A stretch of 43,381 bases of DNA from Gammaproteobacteria bacterium (GTDB lineage Bacteria; Pseudomonadota; Gammaproteobacteria; UBA1113): positions 1-43,381 of the forward strand of contig JAGVJK010000039.1 in NCBI GenBank assembly GCA_020051155.1. The letters are read 5' to 3'. A program made the translations under genes and the position numbers. Positions 8,436-17,923 of the stretch are shown piece by piece. Every line of letters begins with the position of its first letter. Position 1 is the stretch's first letter. The notes beneath the pieces are model-generated. The model was not told the origin of the DNA and ran no database searches. It saw only the letters and a program-made list of their open reading frames with translations.

Positions 8436-8474
8436 CAATTATATTGTAGAGGGGGCACTAAACATTATGTCTAA

Positions 8475-10868
8475 CTACATCCCGCCAGTCGCTGCTTTCT
8501 CTCCCGCCTCCTTAACCTGTGCCCCTGCTTCACGAGCTGCGCTGGCTTCACCTTCCGTTGACTCTTGTGCCAGTCTCGCGCCCGCCTGGGCAGATTCTTT
8601 AATACCACCTTGGAGTTGTTGTAATTCTTGTTCGCCACCATAACCTCGTTCTTCAGCGACACCAATCCAACGCATGACCTTATCGGGCAAGATGTGAATA
8701 AGGGAGAAAATACGGTTGTACGTTGAAACAATGATCATCGTATAGATACTCATATAAAGCATAGAGGTCATCGGCCAAAACACGACGATTTTACTCACGT
8801 CACCACCCACACCACTGGCAAGCGCGTACAGTATAATCATAAAGCCCATATTAATAAAACCAACAACCGCATAGGTCACTGGAATCGCCGCGAGCAAACC
8901 AACGATCATTAGAATAGGACGTAGACACGCTGAAATTAAAATAAAGATCCCTTGTTCAGAACGCCCCCACACTTGATGCTGTTCAGGATAAATCAAACCC
9001 AGCGACATAATCGGCGCTGCAATGATCGCTTCAATACACAACACTAACCATCCTAATACCCCAAAGGAAAACAGAAGGAAGGGAATCAAGGGAATATAAA
9101 TTTCAAACATGACACCCGAAACAATGGCCACCGATAAGGTCGCCCACATGATAGGAAGATACCAGGCCAAGGACATCATAATAGCAGTCATAATCCCAAA
9201 CCCAATACCTAGTGCCGCCAGGAAAGATATCACACCAATTGACGCTAGCATCGCCGCCCAAATAGTTTGAGCCTTATGCTCAATCTGAGCACCTGCACTG
9301 ATCAGTGCCGAGGTTGGGTCTTGCGCAAAACTCAATGTAGCCCATTGGTTCGCCGTAGTTTCAATATAATTATTAAAAATTGCGACTACATTAGGTAAAT
9401 TTGTCGCCCACGGCTTCAATGCTCTTCTTTCTGTTGCGTGCAACGAATCTGGAATTGGAATAGATTGACCGCCACCCGCTAAGGTATTTGCTGCTGTCAT
9501 TGCAAACTCTGAAGCCGCATTCACAACAAATTGGACTGACTCTGTGGAACCTTGAGTTAGCGTATCACCAATATAAGGACCAAAATATTGCGGAACCCAG
9601 GGCGCATAGCTCAGTTGCGCACTCCTTGATACGCCAAGGTAATAAGCGCCTGCCAATGCCCATCCTAAGCAGGGCGCATTTTGCAAGTATTGAGCTAGCT
9701 GCGAAGAGGAGCTCCCAGGCGCTGCCGTTGTTGCGCTAGAAACGCATTGAATACCTGTTTTAGGTGTGGCATTTGTCGGTGTAGAGGGCGGCGGGGTTTG
9801 ATAAGGCTTCATCATGAGATACATTTGGTTAGCTGCGTTATTGATAGCTGTTCGCGCTTGGTCTTCGATCATTCCCAATGATGGGCCTGTTCCACCAATT
9901 TCACCAAATTCCATACCCGTAAAACTCAAATTACTATCATGGACCAAATTATTGGTTGCACGAATACCAGCAGCCACTGCGTCTGGATTTGCGCCAGGAC
10001 TATAATCTTGGCCAGCCATCAGCCCACAAACGGTTTGATAATATTTTGAGGAACTAACTTTGCCGCTGCTTGGAATACCAAAGGGAAGCTCTTGAGAAGT
10101 ATTATATTTCACTGACCCCTGTAAGTTACTCAGTCCCCAGCCAAAAAAAGTTTGCCCATTTTTATTCCACAGTTGATAAACACCGCTTGTAGTCTCTCCT
10201 GCACAACCTTTTTGCCCATCTGTACAATAAATATTAGGCTGTTCTGCATGTAACTGTATACTAAACCGAGCGGCGCAAGCATAAGATACAAAAACATTCG
10301 CGGCAGACTCATAATAAGGGTTACCGCTGCTAATAACTAGAACTCCACTCTCAATATTTTTGACGGTTTTTGCCCAAATAATATCGGCGCCATTCACCCC
10401 TTGTAATAAGACCCACATCACCAAAATTTGGCCCACTGTATACGCTTTGTGTACTGGCAGCATTAAAGCAATCCCTGCGACGATACGAAGCGGAATCCAG
10501 AGAGAATTAAATTTTTCCCCCAATGCTTGACCTTCTTGGGCCGTATTCAAAATAGAGACAATCGTGACGTACAGTACAAACACCATGGCTAAAGCCAACG
10601 CCGCATAGTTAAAATAATAAATGACAGAGCTCAGAATATTAGAACCCTGATTACCCGGTGGCGGCACTAAAACATTACCTACTGGCCCAAAAACCTGGGT
10701 CAAGATATGAGTGGAAACGTCTGTGGCAGGGATCTCACCCACTGATTTCACTTGAGGGATAAAACTGGTTTGGCTAGAGGATGACTGTTGCGTTTGTGCA
10801 TGCACCAACCCCGGTAGAAGTAATACAAGAAAAAGCCCTATCAGTAACCAAAGACGTTTATGATTCAC
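8475..10868 (-). CDS. dotA: Polytopic inner-membrane protein DotA
   Basis: 797 aa from the GTG at 10868, which puts a clean signal peptide (VNHKRLWLLIGL to LVHAQ, about 25 aa) at the N-terminus and overlaps the icmV end by 11 nt. Longer in-frame starts run inside icmV. Several membrane segments follow (around 80-110, 130-160, 540-700), with a large periplasmic loop between about 170 and 510 rich in Ser/Asn/Gly. The conserved G-E-K-F-N-S-L-W-I-P-L-R motif is typical of DotA. It is shorter than L. pneumophila DotA (1048 aa), mostly in the loop and tail. The C-terminus is an Ala/Glu-rich, probably helical tail. DotA is required for effector delivery and is itself exported in L. pneumophila. Confidence 0.95.
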   Translation of the reverse strand: MNHKRLWLLIGLFLVLLLPGLVHAQTQQSSSSQTSFIPQVKSVGEIPATDVSTHILTQVFGPVGNVLVPPPGNQGSNILSSVIYYFNYAALALAMVFVLYVTIVSILNTAQEGQALGEKFNSLWIPLRIVAGIALMLPVHKAYTVGQILVMWVLLQGVNGADIIWAKTVKNIESGVLVISSGNPYYESAANVFVSYACAARFSIQLHAEQPNIYCTDGQKGCAGETTSGVYQLWNKNGQTFFGWGLSNLQGSVKYNTSQELPFGIPSSGKVSSSKYYQTVCGLMAGQDYSPGANPDAVAAGIRATNNLVHDSNLSFTGMEFGEIGGTGPSLGMIEDQARTAINNAANQMYLMMKPYQTPPPSTPTNATPKTGIQCVSSATTAAPGSSSSQLAQYLQNAPCLGWALAGAYYLGVSRSAQLSYAPWVPQYFGPYIGDTLTQGSTESVQFVVNAASEFAMTAANTLAGGGQSIPIPDSLHATERRALKPWATNLPNVVAIFNNYIETTANQWATLSFAQDPTSALISAGAQIEHKAQTIWAAMLASIGVISFLAALGIGFGIMTAIMMSLAWYLPIMWATLSVAIVSGVMFEIYIPLIPFLLFSFGVLGWLVLCIEAIIAAPIMSLGLIYPEQHQVWGRSEQGIFILISACLRPILMIVGLLAAIPVTYAVVGFINMGFMIILYALASGVGGDVSKIVVFWPMTSMLYMSIYTMIIVSTYNRIFSLIHILPDKVMRWIGVAEERGYGGEQELQQLQGGIKESAQAGARLAQESTEGEASAAREAGAQVKEAGEKAATGGM

Positions 10869-11328
10869 TGGATGTGTCCTCCACCTTGGATTGCCACCAC
10901 TCCCGCAAAGTACACCCCAGCTTTCGATGCTTGATTTGAAAAAACCAAAAATGAAAACGGAAAGCATAGATGAACACTAGCAAGGCTAGCAAGAAACTTA
11001 AAATGGCGGGAGCTATATCTAGCAACAAAAATAGATACACACTATACCCTAAAACTAAGAGCCCCAAAAAACCACAAAAAACCGCTAATTGTAAATACTG
11101 GCTGCGGCGCTTTACCAACTCGTCATCTGTCAACTGCAAGCGAGCGACGGCTTCCTCAAAGGTTTCGGGATGAGCCGGTTTAGGTTGAATCCGAAATAAT
11201 CCCTTCGATTCGCCAAAAAATCTTGTTGTCAATAAACGGATCTGTCTAGCACCAAACCAAGAAGGGGCATCAACCGCAGGCTTCACAGCCCATTTCACAG
11301 CACGTCCTGTCGTACGAAAAAAACCCAT
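10858..11328 (-). CDS. icmV: Dot/Icm inner-membrane protein IcmV
   Basis: 156 aa (family about 151). The N-terminal segment with R-x-V-K-W-A-V-K-P...W-x-G-x-x-Q-I, two adjacent transmembrane segments near residues 82-102 and 104-126, and the ending L-R-E-W-W are typical of IcmV. The icmV-dotA order and overlap (stop at 10858, dotA GTG at 10868) is the arrangement conserved in Legionella and Coxiella. It is divergent from icmW across about 180 bp. The short ribosome site (GAGTC) is weak. Confidence 0.93.
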   Translation of the reverse strand: MGFFRTTGRAVKWAVKPAVDAPSWFGARQIRLLTTRFFGESKGLFRIQPKPAHPETFEEAVARLQLTDDELVKRRSQYLQLAVFCGFLGLLVLGYSVYLFLLLDIAPAILSFLLALLVFIYAFRFHFWFFQIKHRKLGCTLREWWQSKVEDTSSES

Positions 11329-11443
11329 TGCAATGACTCAACATAAATGAAGGATTATTGAAGATCACTATACCACTATTTTTTTTTTAGCCGCAAGGTA
11401 ATTTCTCTTTGAAAAACCTTAACATCCTCGCTTACGTCTTCTT

Positions 11444-11472
11444 TTGTATCCCTTTGGCAATGATGCTATAGT
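11444..11472 (+). promoter_or_regulatory. Candidate promoter for icmW
   Basis: TATAGT (11467-11472, 5 of 6 to consensus) lies 17 bp after a weak TTGTAT (11444-11449), in the icmV-icmW divergent gap, giving a leader of about 30 nt before ATG 11510. It was found by eye. Confidence 0.4.
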
Positions 11473-11509
11473 TTGTCCAAGCAATTTGCGTTTAGGACAT
11501 ATAAACATC

Positions 11510-11962
11510 ATGACCGATTTAAGCCATGAAGGTGCACATAAATTTTGGAAAGAATATCCGGATCCTATGATTTATCGCGTCGTTTCTTTTATGGAAAGTG
11601 TAGAAGATTGGACATTAGATGGTGATCCAGAGCTAGAAGCCGCTGTCACTCAATTAGCCGAAGCCCTTTCCCATGCGGGCAACTATGACATTGGCAATGA
11701 AGATGACTTTATTAATTTAGCTTGTCATATTAAATCAGCGCGTAATTTACGTTTATTACAAACCTTAGATACTGCTCACCCTGGGGCCGCGTCTAAATTG
11801 CTCATCCATGCCGAGGAAGTAAGCCGCGGCAGTGATGACATTCCGGGGTTATTTTTACGACGGAATATCGTATTTGAACGTTTACGACTACTAGGACGGG
11901 TTTTTGCACCGGATCGCTTTGCTTTAGTCATAAAAGCGTTGGAGGGAGAAGATGAGGGGTAA
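11510..11962 (+). CDS. icmW: Type IVB secretion chaperone IcmW
   Basis: 150 aa (family 151). The start MTDLSHEGAHKFW matches L. pneumophila IcmW (MPDLSHEA...), so the longer in-frame TTG start at 11444 is rejected. D-P-M-I-Y-R-V-V-S-F-M-E-S-V-E-x-W-T-L-D-G and the C-terminal R-R-N-I-V-F-E-R-L-R-L-L-G-R-V-F are near-identical to the family. IcmW is cytosolic, pairs with IcmS, and presents effectors to DotL. It overlaps the next gene by 11 nt. Confidence 0.97.
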   Translation: MTDLSHEGAHKFWKEYPDPMIYRVVSFMESVEDWTLDGDPELEAAVTQLAEALSHAGNYDIGNEDDFINLACHIKSARNLRLLQTLDTAHPGAASKLLIHAEEVSRGSDDIPGLFLRRNIVFERLRLLGRVFAPDRFALVIKALEGEDEG

Positions 11963-12422
11963 ATCCACAACGGGAATTTCTCTTGTGTTCTTGTCTTTGT
12001 TGTGGGTATTAACCCTGACAACACCCGCTTTTTCTGATTCATCCTCTTCTTCTCAAACAGCTGTACCAGAAGACACATCTGCAAACGCGCAAGATACCTT
12101 GCAACAATTACAGCAGCAGCAACAGGAAATTTCATTATGGCAACAGCAACAGCCCCTGCGTCAACAACAAAAAATGCAGCAAAACACGCTGCCACAAACT
12201 AATCAACCGAGCACGCCTGCGTCTCTGCCCGCGCCAGCAGCTGCAGCTCCTCAACCAGCACCCACACCTGTCATCACGCCACCACCTGTCACTGTCACCC
12301 CCACACCTAGCAAACCGGCTCCGCCCTTACCGCCTCCCATTTCAGGCTTCCCCAAAAATAATACCTCTCCCAATAACAGCAACACTGGCAACACTAGTAA
12401 TGGCTGGCATTATGGGTTTTAA
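11952..12422 (+). CDS. Secreted Q/P-rich low-complexity protein between icmW and icmX, unknown
   Basis: 156 aa. A clear Sec signal peptide (hydrophobic core about 10-27, likely cleavage after A-F-S near 29) is followed by a Ser run, a Gln-rich stretch (about 45-78), an Ala/Pro-rich stretch (about 90-133) and an Asn/Gly-rich tail ending in W-H-Y-G-F. The ATG has a strong ribosome site (GGAGGGAGA) inside the icmW end and overlaps icmW by 11 nt, so it is translated with the icm operon. No Cys, no membrane span after the signal. I know no Dot/Icm component of this kind at this place. It is probably periplasmic, and the proline-rich part could span or bind peptidoglycan or the core complex. Function unknown. 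Confidence 0.8.
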   Translation: MRGKSTTGISLVFLSLLWVLTLTTPAFSDSSSSSQTAVPEDTSANAQDTLQQLQQQQQEISLWQQQQPLRQQQKMQQNTLPQTNQPSTPASLPAPAAAAPQPAPTPVITPPPVTVTPTPSKPAPPLPPPISGFPKNNTSPNNSNTGNTSNGWHYGF

Positions 12423-12466
12423 TAGATATCATTATCAATGACCTTTCACACAAGGAAATATGACTC

Positions 12467-13558
12467 ATGGTTTATAAACTCATCTTTCGTGTTTTTTTAT
12501 TGATCGCTGCACTCTATTCCACGGTGATCTGCGCTGCTACCAACAATTCTACTGCAACCAATAATCCCTGCTCAAAACCGCAGCTATCAGCAGATGATCC
12601 CGCTGGCAGTTCCACCAACATCATGGTGTATTATCTCTGCCTCATCAGCCAAAATTTAATGACCGGTTATCCAAACCAGTCACCCACCTCCATTGCAGGT
12701 GACAGCAGTGGCGGGACCAGCAGTGCGACAAGTACTTATCAAGCCATTAAAAGCGCTAATGCACTCACTACGTCGCAGGTTGCTAACATGGTATATCCCA
12801 CCGGAGCCTCAGCTTTAAATTCCAATCTGTATGATCTATTAGGAAAGTTTTTAAGTAGTAAAGGCATTAACAGCAGCATACTCAACTCTGGCTCTAGCTT
12901 TAGCTCTGGCAATAACAATACTAGTCAAAGCATTTTAACGGCTATTGCACCCAATTTTTCTATGAGCACGCTTGTTAATCAAAATGGCATCACCACCGGC
13001 AACATTATAGAAGCGGAAGCCATGAATTTTATTTTATTTTTATCTGGACAACCCATCATTGATCCACCTTTGACACCCGATCAATTAGATGGCAGCAGCA
13101 CACTCATTAAAAACTATGTGGCAGGCTTAGCAGCGTTTGCTTCACAACAATCTACGGGTGTGAGTGTTCTCAACAATTTGCTAAAGGAACGCACGATTCA
13201 ACAGGGAAATCATTTTAATGATGCTCTCGGTAATCCTGTGGGGGCTAGTATCAATGTGAGCAATACGCAAGATATGAGTCCTTTGCAAGTAGATGAGTAT
13301 ATGGCAACACGTCGCATTGGTAATCAAAATTGGTATAACGCAATCCAGGCTGCAAACCCGGCACAACTGAGTCAAGAAAGCTTAGTATTGTTAGCACAGA
13401 TCAATTACCAAATGTTGCAGCAACGGATGCAATTAGAACAATTAAATGCAACCCTCGCATCCATTCAACTCACACTGACCAACACTCTCTCTCGTGATGA
13501 GTTAGCTAAAGCGAAACAGAATGCGCTCAAAGCGATAATAGATCCGGGAAGTATTTAG
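12467..13558 (+). CDS. icmX: Periplasmic Dot/Icm protein IcmX
   Basis: 363 aa, versus 466 in L. pneumophila. A signal peptide (core about 4-22, A-A after V-I-C) is followed by a Ser/Asn/Thr-rich region and a conserved C-terminal part (from about 180: A-E-A-M-N-F-I-L-F-L-S-G, then A-T-R-R-I-G-N-Q-N-W-Y and the helical L-V-L-L-A-Q-I-N-Y-Q-M-L-Q-Q-R-M-Q end). IcmX is a periplasmic component needed for function of the machine. Its usual partner gene icmW lies two genes upstream. A terminator follows 24 nt after the stop, ending this operon. Confidence 0.9.
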   Translation: MVYKLIFRVFLLIAALYSTVICAATNNSTATNNPCSKPQLSADDPAGSSTNIMVYYLCLISQNLMTGYPNQSPTSIAGDSSGGTSSATSTYQAIKSANALTTSQVANMVYPTGASALNSNLYDLLGKFLSSKGINSSILNSGSSFSSGNNNTSQSILTAIAPNFSMSTLVNQNGITTGNIIEAEAMNFILFLSGQPIIDPPLTPDQLDGSSTLIKNYVAGLAAFASQQSTGVSVLNNLLKERTIQQGNHFNDALGNPVGASINVSNTQDMSPLQVDEYMATRRIGNQNWYNAIQAANPAQLSQESLVLLAQINYQMLQQRMQLEQLNATLASIQLTLTNTLSRDELAKAKQNALKAIIDPGSI

Positions 13559-13581
13559 CAAATAATCAACGATAATACTGT

Positions 13582-13610
13582 GAAGGTGTTCTTCCGAACA
13601 CCTTCTTTTT
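13582..13610 (+). terminator. Rho-independent terminator of the icmW-icmX operon
   Basis: Perfect 10-bp arms GAAGGTGTTC and GAACACCTTC with a TTCC loop are followed by TTTTT. It sits just after the icmX stop. Confidence 0.9.
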
Positions 13611-13780
13611 ATTGCCACCGCTCTCTATCACACAGCCATGGCGGTTAGATTGCAACGATTAGATTGAGCAAAAACCGCAGTGTGGCAAACCCCACTTGAG
13701 GATTTTTGCGATTGACAATCATTGCAAAATAACTGTCAGGGCGAAGTACTAAATGCGAATCTTGAGGGATGAGCAGTATA
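13611..13780. other. Gap between convergent icmX and dotO
   Basis: After the terminator about 170 bp remain with no ORF, RNA gene or hairpin with a T-run that I can support. No terminator for the leftward icmN-icmB operon is evident here. Confidence 0.5.
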
Positions 13781-16700
13781 TTACGTCACCAAGTGCGTTA
13801 TATTCGGATTTTTAGCATATTCTGCCAAAATTTCTTCAATCAAATGATCAATAATGCTGAAACGATCATCTTCCATGATTAACCCACCTTGCTCTTGCAA
13901 CACTTCCAAACGTGTTTCAATAAGTTTTGTCGCCGTACCTGATGGGAACAGTCGTGCTAATAAACGACGAGCTTCCACGGGCCCTAAATGACGATATAAA
14001 CTATTACGTAACTTTGCATCTTCTGCTGTAGTACTAAATGCCCATAACTCAATGGGACCGATAGTACAGGTGAGCAGTTGCGTATTTAAACCTTCTTTCG
14101 TTGCAAATTGCGCTAAAAAGGTAGAGCCACCTTCGCGCGGGCCATGGACACGACTCGATAACACCGTACGCGCCGTTTCCGATAATCCAAACACTTCTGC
14201 CGTCTTCTTCACGGCCTGCGCTGGGCCAGCATCCATAATATAAACAGAGGTAGCAAATTCGATCATGGTAGAGTCAAAATCTTCGAGAGATTGGGAAATG
14301 ATAGCAACTTGTACTTTCCATTTTCGTCCTTCGCGCATATCTACTAATACTTGATCGCGCACTGCTTTTGCGTGCGAGGTACGATGAAATTCATCATACA
14401 CTAAGCGTTTTGGATCATCGCGTAATTCCATAATACGTGCGCGGTGATGATCTCGATATTGTTCATTCATATCCGATACATTTTCTTCAGACAAGTAAAA
14501 ATCTCGACCCAAAATATAACGAGCTAGCATATACATGACAGCTGTTTGTCGATCAGCGGCATCACCACCCGTTTTTGCAACTTCATCTAAGTCTAAGGAA
14601 ACAATTTTCGCTTCACCTAAATCAAAACGCGTTACGCGCGATAAAATTGGATACTCTCGTACCGAGCTAGAAATCATACGAGCAAAGGCATCAATCAATG
14701 ACTCGCCGGTGGAGACTTTAATGTTGCCATATAAATCTTCTACGGATCGCTGACGACAAATGGAAGCGGCATCCGCCAACAATGGCATTGCATAACGTTG
14801 CGCTAACATCGCCTCATGAGAAAATCCTGCAAGAAATAACGCATCTGTCACTTCCCACCACGTGGTATGTTGATCTTTAACAAAACCAATTTCTTCTAAA
14901 ATTTCATCTACTAAAGGATCCAAACCTGGGGTGTATGTATAAGGATTCGCTTTGTCCTCTAAGGCTTTATACAATTCATCGACAATCATCCCCGCCATTT
15001 CCGCCACACCATCATAAGGATTAATATCACCGATAGGGGTTGCCAACAGCGTTAAAAAATTTACTAAAAAACCACGCTCTTGAGGTGTTGGAAAACGAGA
15101 TCCCAATTGTGTATCAAAAGGATTAATAGAATAATCCTGCGTCATACGTAATCGGTAAGCAGCAACATAATGTCGTTTTTCTGGTGGCAATGCTTCCTTC
15201 AATAAAGAAATTAAACCGCTACTAGAAGGGCCAATGTCAATAATAGAAATGCGCGGCAAATGTTTTAACCCCGGCGATAGTGCTAATGCTAAATTAATCA
15301 CATTCGACAAAACTGATTTACCTGAACCAGGTCGTGCATAGAGTATATCAATCCAAGTGGTTTGTTTTACCGAACCTGGCTGATAGGGCCATAGCTTACC
15401 ATCCGGTGAGCGAAATAAAATAGCGCCGGTTTTCCACGGCGATGCCGGGCGTGTCAACGGTAACATATAGACGACATCTGACAAAGGTGCTGTAGCAGAG
15501 GTTGCTTCGCTGCTACCCGAAATACCTAACATTGACGATACCACTGCACCAAAAGGATCGCCTGTCATCTCGGTCACTTCTGCACTACCCCAACCCTGTA
15601 AAGCTTTTGCTAATAAGGACGTCCGGGTTCGCAATAAACGAATATCATCTTCTGGAGCCCAGGTGGAGGCACACACTTGCAAACGCACCACCGCATCTTC
15701 CGCATTCACTTGAATTTCTTGCAGACGATGTAGTGCATCATTTAATAAACGGTTTTGTGCAGAGGTTACCCCTAACACGCCCGCCAACAGCTTGCGCATT
15801 TTTGCAGAAACCAAACCATTACTTTGAACTAAAAAAGAAATACGCCATGGAATCTGTGTTGCATGCACACGGTTAAATAAGTGCATAAACGATTTCACAT
15901 CTTTCGGAAACAAATCAATCAACACAGAGGTATAAATACGCTCACCAATGCGCATGGTACGAAAATCTACGCGCTCAGAATCCCGCGGGATCAACTGTTG
16001 CGATAACGGTGGGTAAAGCACATCAGAAATTTCTTCATCATAGAGTTCAGACACTCGTAAGGGAATTTTGTCCCCTGGTAATACTGGGCTCCACGTGTCA
16101 TCCGTAAAATCTGGATCCACACTCATTCGCACTTCACGTAGCGCTTCGTGTACATTTAAAATAGAAGTTTGCAAATCCAAGGTACTAAAGTCATTCAGCG
16201 TTGAGCGTAAAAATGCATCGTGCGCATTACGTAAATCTGGAATCGCTGCAATTAAATTCTGATTATCTCCAAAGGAAGGCAGATTGTGTTTGCGAATATG
16301 TTTGAGTTTTTCTTTGCTAATCCGTTTTCTTTGCTCTTTGGTTAAGCCTGAGGGACGGGTCCATAACACAAAAAATAAGGTTTCATCCGCACAATAACGA
16401 CTAAAGTATTCAATGCGCTCATCAAATAAATCTTGTAAATCTAAACCCAATGTTGATGCGGTTTGACGAGCTGAGCGGTAGTTATCCGCAATCTGACGTT
16501 TTGCTGCATCTCGATCATAACTAAAAAACACTTGCACGCTGTGACCATAACGATTAAGTGTCGCTTGTAAGCTTTGCGTCACACCGGCATGTAATCGCTC
16601 AAATTCGGGGGCACCAATCAGTGCGGTAGCACCTTCTACCTTTAGGATACTCACTAAGGAACCATCGCGAGCAACCAACGTCATATTATTTTCTGCGGTT

Positions 16701-16801
16701 TCTAGCTCACAATAAGAATCGGCACTTAATTTAAGACCTGCTCCCAACCAGGAAAAGAGACTTGTCACTCCATCGACCACAGGATCCATTATGCCCAGCA
16801 T
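13781..16801 (-). CDS. dotO: VirB4-type ATPase DotO/IcmB
   Basis: 1006 aa from ATG 16801 (MLGIMDPVVDG), the family length (about 1009). GAGAGG lies 8-9 nt upstream, so the longer start at 16873, which runs into icmJ, is rejected. DotO is the inner-membrane-associated VirB4-like ATPase that forms the cytosolic base on which DotB docks. Walker A ARPGSGKS is at about 488-495, and a Walker B-type L-V-Y-D-E-F-H-R is near 790. The N-terminal 400 residues are the TraC/VirB4-type platform domain. It is the last gene of the leftward icmN-icmB operon. icmF, which often follows, is not here. Confidence 0.97.
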   Translation of the reverse strand: MLGIMDPVVDGVTSLFSWLGAGLKLSADSYCELETAENNMTLVARDGSLVSILKVEGATALIGAPEFERLHAGVTQSLQATLNRYGHSVQVFFSYDRDAAKRQIADNYRSARQTASTLGLDLQDLFDERIEYFSRYCADETLFFVLWTRPSGLTKEQRKRISKEKLKHIRKHNLPSFGDNQNLIAAIPDLRNAHDAFLRSTLNDFSTLDLQTSILNVHEALREVRMSVDPDFTDDTWSPVLPGDKIPLRVSELYDEEISDVLYPPLSQQLIPRDSERVDFRTMRIGERIYTSVLIDLFPKDVKSFMHLFNRVHATQIPWRISFLVQSNGLVSAKMRKLLAGVLGVTSAQNRLLNDALHRLQEIQVNAEDAVVRLQVCASTWAPEDDIRLLRTRTSLLAKALQGWGSAEVTEMTGDPFGAVVSSMLGISGSSEATSATAPLSDVVYMLPLTRPASPWKTGAILFRSPDGKLWPYQPGSVKQTTWIDILYARPGSGKSVLSNVINLALALSPGLKHLPRISIIDIGPSSSGLISLLKEALPPEKRHYVAAYRLRMTQDYSINPFDTQLGSRFPTPQERGFLVNFLTLLATPIGDINPYDGVAEMAGMIVDELYKALEDKANPYTYTPGLDPLVDEILEEIGFVKDQHTTWWEVTDALFLAGFSHEAMLAQRYAMPLLADAASICRQRSVEDLYGNIKVSTGESLIDAFARMISSSVREYPILSRVTRFDLGEAKIVSLDLDEVAKTGGDAADRQTAVMYMLARYILGRDFYLSEENVSDMNEQYRDHHRARIMELRDDPKRLVYDEFHRTSHAKAVRDQVLVDMREGRKWKVQVAIISQSLEDFDSTMIEFATSVYIMDAGPAQAVKKTAEVFGLSETARTVLSSRVHGPREGGSTFLAQFATKEGLNTQLLTCTIGPIELWAFSTTAEDAKLRNSLYRHLGPVEARRLLARLFPSGTATKLIETRLEVLQEQGGLIMEDDRFSIIDHLIEEILAEYAKNPNITHLVT

Positions 16802-16811
16802 GTTATACCTC

Positions 16812-17438
16812 TCATTGGTTAGGGGAAGATAAACCGATAGATTTATCCTCTTCTGCCAGCTTTGCCCAGTCATCTATTTGCTTTTTGAAACGACCACGAG
16901 CGGGCAGTAATCGTAAATCTTTTAATAACGCACGCGGCGCCTCGTTATGTGTCGCCTGGTAGTCAATGAATAATTGTCCCAGTACTTTGGGCTCACTCAA
17001 CCCTTCGCCCCATTTTTCTTCCACCAGACTGCTGCGACTGCGCAAGGTCTGATAAATTTCCTGTGCACTATCTTTGTAATCACTTTCGCTAGCCATCGCA
17101 AAAAATAATACGTGGCACAAGGCATTAATCTCTATTTGGGAAATTTCCGGCAAATAAATCAACGTCCCGCCACCATAGGCTTCACCCACTGCTTCCAGAA
17201 AAAAGCATTGCGCGCAAAAACAACACGCTGTGACTAAATTATCAAGTTTGTTGTTTTGGTAATGCTGATCGAGATTGATAACTTCTTGATGAGCGCGTGC
17301 TTCAAAACCACAGTAGTGGCAAGTGAATTGATCGCGCGCTAAAACTTGTTCAACGAGACTCTTAAATTTCGGATGACCTTTGCGGCCCATGAAGGCCGCA
17401 AAATTTGTCAAACTAGCATTTAACACAATATCATCCAT
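16812..17438 (-). CDS. dotN: Coupling-complex zinc protein DotN/IcmJ
   Basis: 208 aa (family 208). DotN binds the DotL C-terminal tail as part of the effector-recruiting coupling complex. It has an HNH-endonuclease-like zinc fold without known nuclease role. C40-x2-C43 and the C72/C75/C78 cluster (ACCFCAQCFF) supply the zinc ligands. The ATG at 17438 (MDDIVLNASL) has AAGGT upstream at a long spacing. A TTG three codons earlier is possible. It lies 10 nt before dotO. Confidence 0.95.
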   Translation of the reverse strand: MDDIVLNASLTNFAAFMGRKGHPKFKSLVEQVLARDQFTCHYCGFEARAHQEVINLDQHYQNNKLDNLVTACCFCAQCFFLEAVGEAYGGGTLIYLPEISQIEINALCHVLFFAMASESDYKDSAQEIYQTLRSRSSLVEEKWGEGLSEPKVLGQLFIDYQATHNEAPRALLKDLRLLPARGRFKKQIDDWAKLAEEDKSIGLSSPNQ

Positions 17439-17458
17439 GTGAATCAAAATACCTTAGC

Positions 17459-17902
17459 TTAGCCGCTAGAGCCTAGGATTCCACACACGTCCACTTTAGG
17501 AGCCGTTGGAGTGCTAACACCAAATAATGTCTGTCCGCCCACTTGGACAATATTAGGAATAAATAAGAGCCCTATACCAACAATGATATGAACAATTGGT
17601 TTAGACAATGTATGTTGCTGTGGGTTAGCAGCATGCGCCTTGATACCGAAGAAGCCCATCAGAATTAATGTGATCCCAGCCACAATCATAATGGCAACGA
17701 TCAATTTGAATACTGCCGGTAAGCTACTAGCAACTGTGTTTGCTACAGCGCCTAATGAGTTAGTGCCAGGAGAACCGAGACAGGAAGTGTCCGCCGCAGC
17801 AAAGGATGCTGACCCGTAAAAAAATACAGACAACAGACCTAAGGTTAAAACAGCTTTCACCCAAGACCGCCCATTCATCGAAATTAACTTTAGAATGCCC
17901 AT
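17459..17902 (-). CDS. dotP: Inner-membrane protein DotP/IcmD
   Basis: 147 aa (family about 132). An N-terminal signal-anchor (about 15-36) and two further hydrophobic segments (about 65-85, 105-125) flank the conserved G-F-x-G-I-K-A-H-A-x-N-P and I-G-I-G-L-L-F-I-P-N region shared with DotE and DotV. The start at 17902 is chosen because GGAGG lies 7 nt ahead. The ATG two codons earlier is too close to it. DotP is an inner-membrane part of the type IVB apparatus, directly after its paralogue dotE. Confidence 0.92.
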   Translation of the reverse strand: MGILKLISMNGRSWVKAVLTLGLLSVFFYGSASFAAADTSCLGSPGTNSLGAVANTVASSLPAVFKLIVAIMIVAGITLILMGFFGIKAHAANPQQHTLSKPIVHIIVGIGLLFIPNIVQVGGQTLFGVSTPTAPKVDVCGILGSSG

Positions 17903-17923
17903 TATCATACCTCCACAGCATGT

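Noticed and set aside
8257..8643. Rightward ORF with a repeated heptapeptide (LSPHLVA, LSSLLVI, LSPFLVI)
   Set aside because: It lies over the dotB end and antisense to dotA, and the heptad simply reflects the 21-bp DNA repeat. No ribosome site.
11390..11440. PmrA-type direct repeat (CTTAAC...CTTACG) upstream of icmW
   Set aside because: The spacing and half-sites do not match the TTAA-N6-TTAA type pattern well enough.
11444..11509. N-terminal extension of icmW from an upstream TTG
   Set aside because: The family start MxDLSHE is at 11510, and the extension overlaps the likely promoter.
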